From assembly GCF_007954355.1 (NCBI RefSeq), contig NZ_VOLR01000007.1, positions 121,293 through 185,292 of the forward strand: 64,000 nt of DNA. Reading direction: 5' to 3'. Below are positions 52,995 through 63,973 of this stretch, one piece after another. A model generated the notes under the pieces. It was not told the DNA's origin and ran no database searches. It saw only the letters and a program-made list of their open reading frames with translations. The position numbers and the translations under genes are program-made. Numbering within the stretch: the first letter of the stretch is position 1; each line of letters starts with the position of its first letter. This stretch comes from Colwellia hornerae (GTDB taxonomy: Bacteria > Pseudomonadota > Gammaproteobacteria > Enterobacterales > Alteromonadaceae).

Positions 52995-54791
52995 CTAATG
53001 CAGTAATGCGATAATTTTTTCGCCATAAAGCTCAAGTTTTGTTTGACCTATACCATTAACATTTAACAGTTGCGCTGCGTTTTTGGGATTCACTCTAGCA
53101 ATATCCATCAAGGTAGCATCATGAAAAATAACAAATGATGGTACATTTCTTTCTTTTGCCCATAATGCTCTTTGTTGCTTGAGCTTTTCAAATATGACTT
53201 CTTCTTGTGCTGATAAATTACTGGCACTAGTTTGTTTTGATTTACGCGCAGGCTTTGCCTTACTATATTCTTTTACCTTGAGCTGTATGGTAATTTCACC
53301 TTTTAATAAAGGTCGAGATTTTTCAGTGAGTTTTAAAGCGCCATAGTCCATTTCTACCGCTAAATAACCCATAGAAATGAGTTGTCTAAAAACAGTTTGC
53401 CATTCCTCGGCTTTGTGTTCTTTGCCAATACCGTAGGTAGAAAGTTGTTGGTGATTGACCTGGATAATCTTAGGCGTTTGTTTACCTAGCAAAACATCAA
53501 TTTGGTGGCCTACGCCAAACCTTTGGCCCGTTCGATAAACGGTTGAAAGCGCTTTTCTCGCGGCAGCAGTGCCATCCCATGTTATCGGAGGATCCAAACA
53601 ATTATCGCAATTCCCACAAGGCTCAGCCAACGTTTCACCAAAATAATTGAGTAACACTTGCCGGCGGCAAGAGCACACTTCGCAATAACCTAGCAGAGCA
53701 TCAATTTTACGTTGGGTTATAAACTTGAACTGTTCATTGCCATTACTTTGGCTTGTCATTTGTTTAAGTTTAATAACATCTTGCATGCCATACGCCAACC
53801 AAGTATTTGCGGGCATACCATCACGGCCTGCTCGGCCAGTTTCTTGGTAGTAAGCTTCGATACTTTTAGGTAAATTTAAATGGGCAACAAACCTAACGTC
53901 GGGTTTATCAATACCCATACCAAAGGCTATGGTGGCAACGATGATAATGCCGTCTTCTCTGAGAAAGCGTTGTTGGTTGTTATCTTTAATATTATTGGCT
54001 AAACCCGCATGATAAGGCAAAGCGACTTTGCCTTGTTCACTCAGCCATTGAGCCGTAGCTTCAACAGACTTTCTTGAAAGACAATAGACGATTCCGGCGT
54101 CATTGTTATGTTCGGTATTGATAAATTTTAGTAGCTGTTCTTTGCTATTTTTTTGTTCACTGATCCGATATTGAAGATTGGGCCGGTCGAAACTATGGAC
54201 AAAAATTTTAGCCGCCGTTAAATGTAACACCTCAACAATTTCATCTCGGGTTTTCATATCTGCTGTCGCTGTTAAGGCAATTTTAGGCGTGTCAGGATAT
54301 CGCTGGCTGATGATAGAAAGTTGTTGGTATTCAGGTCTGAAATCGTGGCCCCACTGTGAAACACAATGTGCTTCATCAAAGGCAAAGAGTGCAATGGTAA
54401 TATTATCAATAAGGTTTAGAAAATAATCACTCAATAGTCGCTCTGGTGCAACGTACAATAAGTCGACATTGCCAGATCTTATCAGCTGCTCGACACGATT
54501 TTGTTCTTCACGGTCCTGCGATGAATTTAAAAACTCCGCTTTTACACCTTGCAGTTTTAGTGCATCAACTTGATCTTTCATTAACGCGATTAGTGGCGAG
54601 ACCACTATACCTAAGCCATCACGCACTATTGCCGGTATTTGATAGCATAATGACTTTCCGCCACCGGTTGGCATTAGCGTAAAAACATCTGCGCCATTGA
54701 TTAATTCACTAATTATTTTCGCTTGTTGATGTCGAAAGTCAGCGTAACCAAAGGTATTTTGTAAAACTGATTTTGCCGTGTTGATATCCAT
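52995..54791 (-). CDS. recQ: ATP-dependent DNA helicase RecQ
   Basis: I choose ATG 54791 ([33 protein letters not shown]) over 54839; this gives 598 residues. The helicase motifs are [20 protein letters not shown] (Walker A), [18 protein letters not shown] (DEAH with RecQ aromatic loop), [19 protein letters not shown] and [12 protein letters not shown]. The zinc site is [29 protein letters not shown], and a winged helix and HRDC domain end the protein. It unwinds DNA 3' to 5' in recombination and repair. It stands alone. Confidence 0.95.
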   Translation of the reverse strand: MDINTAKSVLQNTFGYADFRHQQAKIISELINGADVFTLMPTGGGKSLCYQIPAIVRDGLGIVVSPLIALMKDQVDALKLQGVKAEFLNSSQDREEQNRVEQLIRSGNVDLLYVAPERLLSDYFLNLIDNITIALFAFDEAHCVSQWGHDFRPEYQQLSIISQRYPDTPKIALTATADMKTRDEIVEVLHLTAAKIFVHSFDRPNLQYRISEQKNSKEQLLKFINTEHNNDAGIVYCLSRKSVEATAQWLSEQGKVALPYHAGLANNIKDNNQQRFLREDGIIIVATIAFGMGIDKPDVRFVAHLNLPKSIEAYYQETGRAGRDGMPANTWLAYGMQDVIKLKQMTSQSNGNEQFKFITQRKIDALLGYCEVCSCRRQVLLNYFGETLAEPCGNCDNCLDPPITWDGTAAARKALSTVYRTGQRFGVGHQIDVLLGKQTPKIIQVNHQQLSTYGIGKEHKAEEWQTVFRQLISMGYLAVEMDYGALKLTEKSRPLLKGEITIQLKVKEYSKAKPARKSKQTSASNLSAQEEVIFEKLKQQRALWAKERNVPSFVIFHDATLMDIARVNPKNAAQLLNVNGIGQTKLELYGEKIIALLH

Positions 54792-55096
54792 ATTGAGATC
54801 CTTTTTAGCGCTAGACAAGTCAGTGAAACTACATAGCATAAATTAACATAAGTTAAGTGGTGAGCAGTAAATAGCTGGTTAAAAGTTAAGTATAGATGAC
54901 GTTATAGCGTAACCTTGAGTATAGCAGTCAGCCATTTTTTACCTTTAGCGAGCAGGTATTTGACAAAGATATCATTAACGCCGTTATAAATGAAGATGAG
55001 GTAAGCTAGTGTCATATCACTAACTGTTTGTTATTAGTGTTTATAGCTAAAAACTATTAGCTAAAAGTTGTTGATACCAGTTTGACTAAAGACTAT
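54792..55096. other. Intergenic region between araC-type gene and recQ
   Basis: Both neighbours are on the minus strand. It should hold the recQ promoter. A direct repeat TTAGCTAAAA-like pair is near 55045-55070. I see no terminator with a U-run and no coding frame. Confidence 0.4.
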
Positions 55097-56020
55097 TTAA
55101 GAACTGTGACGAGAGTCACGATATTGTTTTGGTGACATTCCTAGCGACTTTTTAAAAAGGCGTGAAAAATAGTAGGGGTCGCTATATCCTAAACTTTCGC
55201 TAATATCTTTAATGGTTTGTGAACTGTTATCAAGCGCAAAGCAGGCGCGTTGAATTTTCATATTAATAAAGTGCTGTATTGGCGATGTATCAGTGAGTTC
55301 TTTAAACTTCTTTGAAAAATGAAATTTAGACAGTTGACTATAATGCGCTAACGTATCCAAACTCAATTCTTGATGAAGATTATTGCGCATTAAACGTTCG
55401 ACCGCATCAATATCAAAAGCAGAGCTGTTATTAAAATCAGTCAAGCGTAACTGCAAAGCCAAAAAGCTTAAGGTTTGCTGTAATACATGTACCGCGTGAA
55501 TAACATTAGTGGCAGTATAGCCACGGCGCCCCAGCGCTAATAAATTGTCAAAATCTTCGATCACTTCATCGACATTTCCGACGTGTGCGAGGCCATCATC
55601 CATTTTCATCAATAAACGTTCGGCAAAATTACTGGCAAGATCGCCTGTAAAGTTTAACCAGTAGATTTTTCCTGACTTGTTTTTAAGCTCATTTTTAGTA
55701 TCTGTGTCTATAGCGGTAAATTTAAAACTCGTATTAGCAGGCATAATAACAAGATCGCCCGATTTAACTTCTCTCGATTTGCTTTTATAGTCTAAAATTG
55801 CGCTAGTTGATTGACAATAAAGTAAGCTGTGATGGTCACTGTTATTTTTATTTATTTGATAGCCAATGCCTGAATGCTTTCCAAGTGATACCGGATAAAG
55901 ACTGGAGGTTAGCGGGTGTACTTGCAGTTTCTTTAATAAAAAAACAGGAATTAGCAAACGAATGTCATCAATGATAGTTGCTGTTTTAATCGGCTTTACT
56001 GACTTTGATTGTTGAAGCAT
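55097..56020 (-). CDS. AraC-family transcriptional regulator, divergent to icmF
   Basis: The 307-residue protein has a cupin-like N-terminal sensor (about residues 40-180, with the EVKSGDLVIMPANTSFKF strand pair) and a C-terminal AraC double helix-turn-helix: NLHQELSLDTLAHYSQLSKFHFSKKFKEL and ISESLGYSDPYYFSRLFKKSLGMSPKQYR. Divergent placement 176 bases from icmF suggests that it regulates the acyl-CoA mutase cluster, perhaps in response to a branched-chain acyl compound; the effector is unknown. Confidence 0.85.
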   Translation of the reverse strand: MLQQSKSVKPIKTATIIDDIRLLIPVFLLKKLQVHPLTSSLYPVSLGKHSGIGYQINKNNSDHHSLLYCQSTSAILDYKSKSREVKSGDLVIMPANTSFKFTAIDTDTKNELKNKSGKIYWLNFTGDLASNFAERLLMKMDDGLAHVGNVDEVIEDFDNLLALGRRGYTATNVIHAVHVLQQTLSFLALQLRLTDFNNSSAFDIDAVERLMRNNLHQELSLDTLAHYSQLSKFHFSKKFKELTDTSPIQHFINMKIQRACFALDNSSQTIKDISESLGYSDPYYFSRLFKKSLGMSPKQYRDSRHSS

Positions 56021-56196
56021 AATTATTAAGTAACGGGTTTTGTTTTTGTAGCAAGATAGTCCATCAAATTAGCAATAAAATCAATGTTAATAGCATTTTC
56101 TTTATGATTTAATGTTATTAATAGAAAGTTTAAATAACAATTTAGCACAAAACTTATACCTATAATGGTGAGTAAGTTAATAAAAGAGAATTCAAC

Positions 56197-59100
56197 ATGA
56201 CAACTGAAAGATACCAACTCAAGAATAAAATTAGAATTGTCACTGCCGCATCACTTTTCGATGGGCATGACGCGGCGATTAATATTATGCGCCGAATTTT
56301 ACAATCAAGTGGTGCTGAAGTTATTCATTTAGGCCATGACCGCAGTGTTGAAGAAGTGGTTAACACCGCTATTCAAGAAGATGCTAATGCCATTGCAATG
56401 ACCTCTTACCAAGGCGGGCATAACGAATATTTTAAATATATGTATGACCTACTTAAAGAACGAGGTTGTGAACATATTCGTATCGTTGGCGGTGGTGGTG
56501 GCGTTATTTTGCCTGACGAAATTAAAATGTTGCAAGATTATGGTATTACCCGTATTTATTCTCCTGATGACGGTCGTGCACTCGGTTTATTAGGTATGAT
56601 TGATGACATGCTAGAGCGTTGTGATTTTAAAACTGGCGTCAATGTTAAAAAAGACGATGTTGCTAATTTAAAGAAAAATGACAAACAAGCCATTGCACGT
56701 TTAATTTCCGCCGCTGAAAATGCGCCAAAAGAAAATAAAGCCGATTTAGAGAAAATTCGTAAAATTGCCTCAGCAAGTAAAACACCGGTATTAGGTATTA
56801 CCGGAACCGGTGGTGCGGGTAAATCTTCGCTGGTTGATGAATTAATTCGTCGCTTTTTAATGGCGACAGCTGACAGTAAAATTGCCATTGTTTCGGTTGA
56901 TCCATCTAAGCGTAAAACCGGCGGTGCATTACTCGGTGACAGAATTCGTATGAATGCGGTCAACAATGACCGCGTTTACATGCGTTCTCTAGCCACGCGT
57001 CAGTCAAACTTGGCGTTGTCTGTTTATGTTAATGACACCTTAGAAATTTTAAAAGCGACTGATTTCGACTTAATTATTCTAGAAACCTCAGGTATTGGTC
57101 AATCAGATACCGAAATCGAAGAACATTCAGATGTTTCTTTATATGTGATGACGCCAGAGTACGGCGCGGCAACACAATTAGAAAAAATCGACATGCTTGA
57201 TTTTGCTGATATTATTGCGCTCAATAAATTTGATAAACGTGGCGCTTTAGATGCCCTGCGTGACGTGAAAAAACAATACAAACGTAACCGTGGTATGTTT
57301 GAAGCCGGTGATGATGAGGTACCCGTATACGGCACGATAGCTTCACAATTTAACGACCGTGGTATGACTGAATTATATAATGCGGTGATCACAGCATTAA
57401 ACACTAAAGCGGGCTTAATTGTTGGTGATATTCTTTCTACCGAAGGCACATTAGCCAATAAAAGTAGCGTGATCCCAGGTAATCGTATTCGTTATTTATC
57501 TGAAATATCAGAAAGTAATCGCGGTTATGATGCTTGGGTTGAAAAACAAACAATGGTTGCACAAAAGCTTTATGGTATTCATCAGGCGATTGAAACGGCA
57601 AAAGACACTGAAACGCTAGTTTCTGCTGATTTAGTGACGCAACTTGAAGCGCTGTATAGCCAAGTCGAATTAGACTTAGACCCTAAAAACAAATTATTAC
57701 TCGAGCAATGGGCGGATAAAGTTCAGCGTTATAAAGACCCTGAATTTAAATTTAAAGTACGTGATAAAGAACTGTCGATAGCCACTCATTCAAAATCACT
57801 TTCTGGTAGCGATATCCCTAAAATTAGTATGCCTAAATATCAAGGGTGGGGCGATATCTTAAAGTGGAATTTACAAGAAAACGTGCCGGGTGAATTTCCG
57901 TATACCGCCGGTTTATTCCCCTTCAAACGTGAAGGTGAAGACCCAACACGGATGTTCGCTGGTGAAGGCGGCCCGGAAAGAACCAACCGTCGTTTTCATT
58001 ATGTTTCTAAAGGTATGCCGGCTAAACGCCTATCAACAGCATTTGACTCAGTGACCTTATACGGTAACGATCCAGCTATTCGTCCTGATATTTATGGAAA
58101 AATAGGTAATGCTGGCGTTTCTATTTGTTGTTTAGATGATGCCAAGAAACTTTACTCTGGTTTTGACTTAGCCCATGCGATGACCTCGGTTTCCATGACC
58201 ATTAATGGTCCTGCGCCGATGTTGTTAGGTTTTTTCCTCAATACCGCTATCGATCAGCAATGTGAGCGTTTCATTACTGAAAATGGTCTGGAAAAAGAAG
58301 TTGCCGCAACCATAGCTAAAATTTATAAAGACAAAGGCTGTGAACGTCCAAGTTATCAAGGTGAATTACCCGATGGCAACGATGGTTTAGGTTTGATGTT
58401 AATTGGTGTTACTGGCGATCAAGTTTTACCTCCAGCGGTATATCAAGCAATAAAAGCTAAAACTTTAACGTTAGTGCGTGGCACGGTACAAGCCGATATT
58501 TTAAAAGAAGATCAAGCGCAAAATACTTGTATTTTCTCCACAGAATTTGCCCTGCGTTTAATGGGTGATGTGCAAGAATACTTTATTGAAAAAGGTGTGC
58601 GTAATTTCTATTCAGTGTCTATTTCTGGCTATCATATAGCAGAAGCTGGCGCGAACCCTATTACCCAGTTGGCGTTAACGTTGGCAAACGGTTTTACTTT
58701 TGTTGAATATTACCTAAGCCGCGGTATGGACATTAATGAATTTGGTCCTAACTTATCGTTTTTCTTCTCAAATGGTATTGACCCAGAATACGCAGTTATT
58801 GGCCGAGTGGCTCGTCGTATTTGGTCAAAAGCGATGAAGAATAAATATGGCGCTAATGCTCGTGCACAAATGTTGAAATACCATATTCAAACATCGGGTC
58901 GTTCATTGCATGCTCAAGAAATTGATTTCAATGATATTCGGACCACATTACAAGCACTTTATGCGATAAACGATAACTGTAACTCTTTGCATACTAATGC
59001 TTATGATGAAGCTATTACCACACCTACCGAAGACAGTGTTCGACGCGCGATGGCGATTCAATTAATCATCAACCGTGAATTAGGACTTTCTAAAAATGAA

Positions 59101-59577
59101 AACCCTATTCAAGGCGCATTTATTATAGAAGAGTTAACTGACTTAGTTGAAGATGCTGTATTAACTGAATTTGATCGTATTAACGAACGTGGTGGTGTAC
59201 TTGGTGCCATGGAAACTATGTATCAGCGTGGTAAAATTCAAGAAGAAAGTATGTACTATGAGCATTTAAAGCACTCAGGTGAATATCCTATTATAGGTGT
59301 AAATACGTTCCTTAGTTCAACGGGCTCACCAACAATTGTGCCTGAAGAAGTTATTCGCGCTACCGAAGAAGAAAAAACTTATCAAATTGATATGTTAGCC
59401 AGTTTAAACAAAGCTAATGCAGCGGAAGTAGAAGTCTTACTTAAGCGTTTACAAACAGCCGCCATTAATCATGAAAATATTTTTGAATTAATGATGGATG
59501 CTTGTAAAGTTTGTTCTTTAGGGCAAATTGTCAGTTCATTATTTGAAGCCGGCGGGCAGTATCGTCGTAATATGTAA
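56197..59577 (+). CDS. icmF: Fused isobutyryl-CoA mutase/G-protein chaperone IcmF
   Basis: The 1126-residue protein joins four parts. A B12-binding domain ([16 protein letters not shown], with the cofactor His in DGHD) comes first. Then comes a MeaB-type GTPase ([17 protein letters not shown] at about residue 200, with [20 protein letters not shown]). A linker and a methylmalonyl-CoA-mutase-like catalytic TIM barrel follow (from about residue 560, with [35 protein letters not shown] substrate region, [18 protein letters not shown]). This order and length are those of IcmF, which interconverts isobutyryl- and n-butyryl-CoA, and in some enzymes pivalyl/isovaleryl-CoA; which substrate applies here cannot be told. 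RBS AAGAGA precedes ATG. Confidence 0.96.
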   Translation: MTTERYQLKNKIRIVTAASLFDGHDAAINIMRRILQSSGAEVIHLGHDRSVEEVVNTAIQEDANAIAMTSYQGGHNEYFKYMYDLLKERGCEHIRIVGGGGGVILPDEIKMLQDYGITRIYSPDDGRALGLLGMIDDMLERCDFKTGVNVKKDDVANLKKNDKQAIARLISAAENAPKENKADLEKIRKIASASKTPVLGITGTGGAGKSSLVDELIRRFLMATADSKIAIVSVDPSKRKTGGALLGDRIRMNAVNNDRVYMRSLATRQSNLALSVYVNDTLEILKATDFDLIILETSGIGQSDTEIEEHSDVSLYVMTPEYGAATQLEKIDMLDFADIIALNKFDKRGALDALRDVKKQYKRNRGMFEAGDDEVPVYGTIASQFNDRGMTELYNAVITALNTKAGLIVGDILSTEGTLANKSSVIPGNRIRYLSEISESNRGYDAWVEKQTMVAQKLYGIHQAIETAKDTETLVSADLVTQLEALYSQVELDLDPKNKLLLEQWADKVQRYKDPEFKFKVRDKELSIATHSKSLSGSDIPKISMPKYQGWGDILKWNLQENVPGEFPYTAGLFPFKREGEDPTRMFAGEGGPERTNRRFHYVSKGMPAKRLSTAFDSVTLYGNDPAIRPDIYGKIGNAGVSICCLDDAKKLYSGFDLAHAMTSVSMTINGPAPMLLGFFLNTAIDQQCERFITENGLEKEVAATIAKIYKDKGCERPSYQGELPDGNDGLGLMLIGVTGDQVLPPAVYQAIKAKTLTLVRGTVQADILKEDQAQNTCIFSTEFALRLMGDVQEYFIEKGVRNFYSVSISGYHIAEAGANPITQLALTLANGFTFVEYYLSRGMDINEFGPNLSFFFSNGIDPEYAVIGRVARRIWSKAMKNKYGANARAQMLKYHIQTSGRSLHAQEIDFNDIRTTLQALYAINDNCNSLHTNAYDEAITTPTEDSVRRAMAIQLIINRELGLSKNENPIQGAFIIEELTDLVEDAVLTEFDRINERGGVLGAMETMYQRGKIQEESMYYEHLKHSGEYPIIGVNTFLSSTGSPTIVPEEVIRATEEEKTYQIDMLASLNKANAAEVEVLLKRLQTAAINHENIFELMMDACKVCSLGQIVSSLFEAGGQYRRNM

Positions 59578-59690
59578 CACTCCTAGACAGTCAGTTTGTT
59601 AGATTAAAGTATAGTAGTGACTGTTCACTACTTATGCTTTGATGTTAATTCTTTATACACCTTTATTTAGATCATTGAATAGGAATAATT

Positions 59691-60734
59691 ATGTCAACGT
59701 TGATAACAGAGTTAACGCAAGTACCCGAAAAATTTACGGCTTTTCGTATTCATCAAATACAAGAGGGTGATAAGAAAAAAATCACCAGTGGGTTTGAGCA
59801 AATTGGTATTGATGATCTAACGGCTGGCGAAGTAGTGATTAAAGTTGCCTATTCAGACATTAATTATAAAGATGCCCTAGCTGCCACCGGTAAAGGACGA
59901 ATTTTACGCACTTATCCGCTAGTGGGCGGGATTGATTTGTCGGGTGTTGTGGTTAGCTCTGTTGATAATAGGTTTAAAACAGGCGATAAAGTACTGGTTT
60001 GTGGCGCGCAATTATCTGAACTCTATGATGGTGGTTACAGTGAGTATGCGCGGGTAAAAGCCGATTCAGTTGTGGCATTGCCAACAGGGATGAGTTTACG
60101 TGATGTAATGGCACTCGGTACAGCAGGATATACTGCCGCGCTTGCTATTCAGCGTATGGAAGATAATGGTCAAATTCCAGAGCGAGGTCCGATTGTGGTC
60201 ACTGGCGCTACCGGTGGTGTTGGTAGTTTTGCTATTAACATGCTGTCAAATATTGGTTATGAAGTGATTGCTTTTACTGGCAAGACAGAGCAAGAAGATT
60301 ATCTAAAAACGCTTGGCGCGGCTAAGCTTATTAGTCGCCATGATATTGAAATGGGCAGTAAACCGCTAGAAAATGCCCAGTGGGGTGGGGCAGTCGACAG
60401 TGTTGGCGGTGAAACGTTAGCTTGGCTAACACGCACCACTAATGTCTGGGGGAATATTGCTTCAATTGGTTTAGCCGGTGGCTTCAAATTAGAAACTACG
60501 GTGATGCCCTTTATACTAAGAGGCGTAAGCTTACTTGGCATTAATTCGGTAGAGATGCCAATTTCAGTGCGCACGCAAGGCTGGAAGCGATTAGCAACAG
60601 ATTTAAAACCAACAAAACTTTCGCTAATTTCTCCTACGACCATCGAATTTCGAGACTTACCTAAGGCCTTTGACGCTTATGTCAATGGCACGGTTACTGG
60701 ACGAACTGTCGTAGCGATTGATGACAGCCTTTAA
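59691..60734 (+). CDS. Zinc-independent MDR, acryloyl-CoA reductase-like (AcuI/YhdH family)
   Basis: The 347-residue protein has the medium-chain dehydrogenase layout: FRIHQI, then GEVVIKVAYSDINYKDALAATGKG, YPLVGGIDLSGVV, GGYSEYARV, ALGTAGYTAALAIQRM and the Rossmann motif VVTGATGGVGSFAINMLSNIGYEV. No catalytic zinc ligands are visible, as expected for the YhdH/AcuI group, which reduces acryloyl-CoA with NADPH. In this cluster it may reduce a branched or unsaturated acyl-CoA. It lies 113 bases after icmF. Confidence 0.85.
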   Translation: MSTLITELTQVPEKFTAFRIHQIQEGDKKKITSGFEQIGIDDLTAGEVVIKVAYSDINYKDALAATGKGRILRTYPLVGGIDLSGVVVSSVDNRFKTGDKVLVCGAQLSELYDGGYSEYARVKADSVVALPTGMSLRDVMALGTAGYTAALAIQRMEDNGQIPERGPIVVTGATGGVGSFAINMLSNIGYEVIAFTGKTEQEDYLKTLGAAKLISRHDIEMGSKPLENAQWGGAVDSVGGETLAWLTRTTNVWGNIASIGLAGGFKLETTVMPFILRGVSLLGINSVEMPISVRTQGWKRLATDLKPTKLSLISPTTIEFRDLPKAFDAYVNGTVTGRTVVAIDDSL

Positions 60735-60783
60735 AGAGCCATCGAAGAGCACATTAACCCGTTAAGAATCGGAGCCAAATTAA

Positions 60784-61890
60784 ATGACAGATGTGATATT
60801 TAAAGAGTTAAGCTGTAAGAATAATAAACGAATAGCCATAGCAGAACTTAATGCGCCTAAATCGCTTAATGCATTAAATCTTTCAATGATTAGGCTGTTA
60901 ACCAAAAAACTGACGTCTTGGCAACAAGATGACAATATAGCCGTGGTTATTTTACAGGGCGCCGGTGAAAAAGCGTTTTGCGCCGGAGGTGATGTTGTTA
61001 GTCTATATCGCTATCTACACGAACTAAACACACCTATAGATGATGATGTTATTACATCGGGTTTCGCTAATGAATTTTTTAGTGAAGAATATGTGCTTGA
61101 CCAATTAATTCATAATTTTAGTAAACCCATTATGATCTGGGGTGATGGTTACATCATGGGCGGCGGCATAGGTTTGTTTGCCGGTGCCAGCCATCGCATT
61201 ACCACTGAGCGCACTTTGATGGCAATGCCAGAAGTTTCAATTGGGCTATACCCTGATGTAGGTTCAAGTTGGTTTTTAAATAAAACCCCAGAAGATCTTG
61301 GTTTGTTTTTAGGGATCACCGGTGCAGTGTTTAATGCCGCAGATGCTAATTATCTTGGCTTGTCCGATTATACTATCGATAGTTCATCCAAAAACGGTGT
61401 TTTTGATCACTTATTAATAGTCAACTGGCAAGACAATGATCAAAATCACTGCCTGCTAGATCAAGCATTAAAAGATTTTTCAAAGCGTTTTGAGCATACT
61501 TTACCTGCTGAAGTAAAAAATAATAAAGCAGCTATAGCAAAATTATTGGCTTTCGATAATATTGTTGATATACACACAGCGATTTTAAATGTACAAACAG
61601 ACAATAAGTGGCTAAATAAGGCAAAAAACAAATTGCTGTCAGGTAGCCCATTGAGTGCTTGTATCATATATAGGCAACTACAAACGACTAAAGCACTTAG
61701 TTTAAGCGAGTGTTTTACCTCAGAGTTAAATTTAATCCTGCGTTGTTGTCAGTATACTGAAGCTTGCGAAGGTATTAGGGCATTATTAGTCGATAAAGAC
61801 AAAAGTCCAAATTGGTCTTTTTCAAATATTAGTGATGTTGACCATAAATTAGTTGATTGGTTTTTTAGCCCTATCGACAAAAAAATATAA
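60784..61890 (+). CDS. 3-hydroxyisobutyryl-CoA hydrolase-type enoyl-CoA hydratase family protein
   Basis: The 368-residue crotonase-fold protein has KAFCAGGDVVSLYRYLHE (oxyanion hole) and PIMIWGDGYIMGGGIGLFAGASHRI. PEVSIGLYPDVGSSWFL gives the Glu of the active site, and a C-terminal extension is typical of 3-hydroxyisobutyryl-CoA hydrolases rather than ordinary hydratases. It would free 3-hydroxyisobutyrate from CoA in valine breakdown, in keeping with an isobutyryl-CoA-handling cluster. The start lies 49 bases after the MDR gene; a short SDR gene follows 19 bases later. Confidence 0.85.
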   Translation: MTDVIFKELSCKNNKRIAIAELNAPKSLNALNLSMIRLLTKKLTSWQQDDNIAVVILQGAGEKAFCAGGDVVSLYRYLHELNTPIDDDVITSGFANEFFSEEYVLDQLIHNFSKPIMIWGDGYIMGGGIGLFAGASHRITTERTLMAMPEVSIGLYPDVGSSWFLNKTPEDLGLFLGITGAVFNAADANYLGLSDYTIDSSSKNGVFDHLLIVNWQDNDQNHCLLDQALKDFSKRFEHTLPAEVKNNKAAIAKLLAFDNIVDIHTAILNVQTDNKWLNKAKNKLLSGSPLSACIIYRQLQTTKALSLSECFTSELNLILRCCQYTEACEGIRALLVDKDKSPNWSFSNISDVDHKLVDWFFSPIDKKI

Positions 61891-61909
61891 TAAAGATAAA
61901 GGAAAAGTA

Positions 61910-62671
61910 ATGGATTTGAATGATAAAGTTATCGTCATCACCGGTGGTGGACAAGGTCTAGGCCGTTCTATGGCTATTAGCTTAGCAACGAATGGTGCCA
62001 AATTAGCGTTGATCGATTTAAACGAAACGTTATTACAAGAAACAGTAAAACTTATTGAAGCAGCAGGTTCATCGGCAAAGTATTATTTAGCCAATGTGAC
62101 CAATGAAAGTGAAGTAGAAGCGATATTTAGCCAGATAAATAATGATTTTTCTGGTATCGATGGTTTGATTAACAATGCTGGCATCTTACGTGACGGTATG
62201 TTTGTTAAAGCTAAAGACGGTGTTGTGGCTAAAAAAATGTCATTAGATCAGTTTCAATCAGTCATCGATGTTAATCTAACTGGTGTTTTCTTATGTGGTC
62301 GCGAAGCTGCAGTTCACATGATTGAAGGCAAACGCAAAGGTGTTATTATTAATATGTCGTCTATCGCAAGAGCCGGTAATATGGGACAAACTAATTACGC
62401 TGCATCTAAAGCGGGTGTTGTTGCGATGACAGTTACTTGGGCACGCGAGTTAGGACGTCATGGTATTCGTGTTGGCGCTATTGCTCCAGGTGTTATTCGC
62501 ACCGCTATGACTGATGCAATGAAACCAGAAATGCGTGACCGTTTAGAAAAAATGAAACCGGTTGGCCGTTTAGGTGAAGCAGATGAAATTGCTCACACGG
62601 TAAAGTATATTTTTGAAAATGAGTTCTTTACTGGTCGTGTCGTCGAAATTGATGGTGGTCTTTGCATGTAA
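61910..62671 (+). CDS. Short-chain dehydrogenase/reductase (FabG/HSD-like)
   Basis: I choose ATG 61910 (MDLNDKVIVITGGGQGLG, RBS AAAGG) over the ATG at 61853 inside the upstream gene; this gives 253 residues. Seen are TGGGQGLGRSMAI (NAD(P) site), the NNAG motif, the catalytic Ser (IINMSSIARAG), Tyr-Lys (TNYAASKAG) and IAPGVIRTAMTD. It probably oxidises a 3-hydroxyacyl-CoA intermediate of the branched-chain cluster; the substrate is not proven by sequence. Confidence 0.88.
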   Translation: MDLNDKVIVITGGGQGLGRSMAISLATNGAKLALIDLNETLLQETVKLIEAAGSSAKYYLANVTNESEVEAIFSQINNDFSGIDGLINNAGILRDGMFVKAKDGVVAKKMSLDQFQSVIDVNLTGVFLCGREAAVHMIEGKRKGVIINMSSIARAGNMGQTNYAASKAGVVAMTVTWARELGRHGIRVGAIAPGVIRTAMTDAMKPEMRDRLEKMKPVGRLGEADEIAHTVKYIFENEFFTGRVVEIDGGLCM

Positions 62672-62840
62672 GATTTATCTACCTTTGATAAACGGCAGAT
62701 ACTGAACACAATGTCGTTCTTATACACATATATGCTATACAGTATTCGTTATTTAGTTAGCGAGATGTTTAAGAACGATGACTTACCCAACTAATCTTAC
62801 CAATAACCTATCATTACTCACAAATCAAAAAAAATTTACT

Positions 62841-63377
62841 ATGAAAAAAGCACTGTTTTTAGACAGAGACGGCATTATCAATGTTGACCATGGTTACGTT
62901 TATAAAAAAGAAGCATTTGAATTTGTCGAAGATATTTTTACGGTTTGTTTAGATGCGCATAATAAAGGTTATGAAATATTTGTTATTACTAACCAATCAG
63001 GTATTGCTAGAGGTAAATATACCGTTGAGCAATTTAATCAACTGACGCTGTGGATGGTAAAGCAATTTAAATTAAAAGGTATTGTAATTACTGATGTCTA
63101 TTATTGCCCCCATCATCCAGATAAAGGCGTTGGTGAATACAAGATGGTCTGTGATTGTAGAAAACCCGAACCCGGTATGATTTTATCTGCGGCTAAAAAA
63201 TATGACATTGATTTAGCAAAGAGTGTTTTTATTGGTGATAAAGGATCAGATATGCAGGCCGCAGAGCGTGCTGGTATAAAAAGTAGGATATTGCTTGTTG
63301 ATCAATATAGCGATAATCAGGCGATTAAAGCACACCGTATCAATAAAATTATTGAAGCTAGTGTGTATATTAGCTAA
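62841..63377 (+). CDS. gmhB: D-glycero-beta-D-manno-heptose 1,7-bisphosphate 7-phosphatase
   Basis: The usual start of this family, MKKALFLDRDGIIN, is found at ATG 62841, so I prefer it to the in-frame ATG 62778; this gives 178 residues. The HAD phosphatase motifs are LDRDGIIN (nucleophile Asp), VITNQSGIARG, the zinc-binding loop YYCPHHPDKG...CDCRKPEPG and IGDKGSDMQAAE. It removes the 7-phosphate in the ADP-heptose pathway for lipopolysaccharide core. It is the last protein gene before the rRNA operon; a weak RBS makes the start slightly uncertain. Confidence 0.93.
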   Translation: MKKALFLDRDGIINVDHGYVYKKEAFEFVEDIFTVCLDAHNKGYEIFVITNQSGIARGKYTVEQFNQLTLWMVKQFKLKGIVITDVYYCPHHPDKGVGEYKMVCDCRKPEPGMILSAAKKYDIDLAKSVFIGDKGSDMQAAERAGIKSRILLVDQYSDNQAIKAHRINKIIEASVYIS

Positions 63378-63432
63378 ATTGTTCGATAAATAAGCGAACA
63401 AAGGTTTATTTCAAAGTTATTACAAAAAAGGG

Positions 63433-63460
63433 TTGACGCCCAGCGAGAAATGTCTAGAAT
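63433..63460 (+). promoter_or_regulatory. rRNA operon promoter P1
   Basis: TTGACG (63433-63438) and TAGAAT (63455-63460) are 16 bp apart, followed by GCGCTCC, a GC-rich discriminator typical of stringently controlled rRNA promoters. An A/T-rich UP-like region precedes the -35. Confidence 0.85.
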
Positions 63461-63601
63461 GCGCTCCAGTTCCAAGGGGTAACCCAAACGGACGTTTTGA
63501 TAAGTTAACTACTCTGTATAAGAGCTAAACAGTTAACTTAACGTTTTAAAAGTTAGGTTTGAATCTTCGAAAAGAAACTTCAAATTAAATTAAATAAAAC
63601 G

Positions 63602-63629
63602 TTGACATCAAAACTGAGACGCGTATCAT
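63602..63629 (+). promoter_or_regulatory. rRNA operon promoter P2
   Basis: TTGACA (63602-63607) and TATCAT (63624-63629) are also 16 bp apart, followed by GCGCATCTCGC. The A/T-rich run upstream is long. Together with P1 this gives the tandem promoters usual for gammaproteobacterial rrn operons. Confidence 0.85.
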
Positions 63630-63690
63630 GCGCATCTCGCTTCAGGCAAGGCCTGCAGCAACGAAGCAAAGCGAATGAGATTTTGTTTCG

Positions 63691-63720
63691 GTTAACTCTT
63701 AGAGTTAACGTTCTTTAACA
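63691..63720 (+). promoter_or_regulatory. boxB-boxA antitermination leader
   Basis: GTTAACTC and GAGTTAAC form an 8-bp hairpin (63691-63709, boxB-like), followed directly by GTTCTTTAACA (63710-63720), a boxA-type Nus-factor site. It is the expected leader of the 16S rRNA. Confidence 0.8.
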
Positions 63721-63973
63721 ATTAGTTATCATGCAATTTGTGTGGACACTCACATTACATTGATTTTACATAGTCGGTTCTTAATTCTCTCACGAGAGGC
63801 AAGGAAAGACGTAAAACAGTTTAATAATGATGTCACACAGATTAAGTATTAATCATACTCTTTTATTAGAGAGTGATTAGTACGTTTTATGTAGTTACTA
63901 GCTTCGGTTGGTAACACGACAGAATTCATTGAGCAGATGTCTTAGCTTAGGTTAAGCATCACAAACGATTTTT

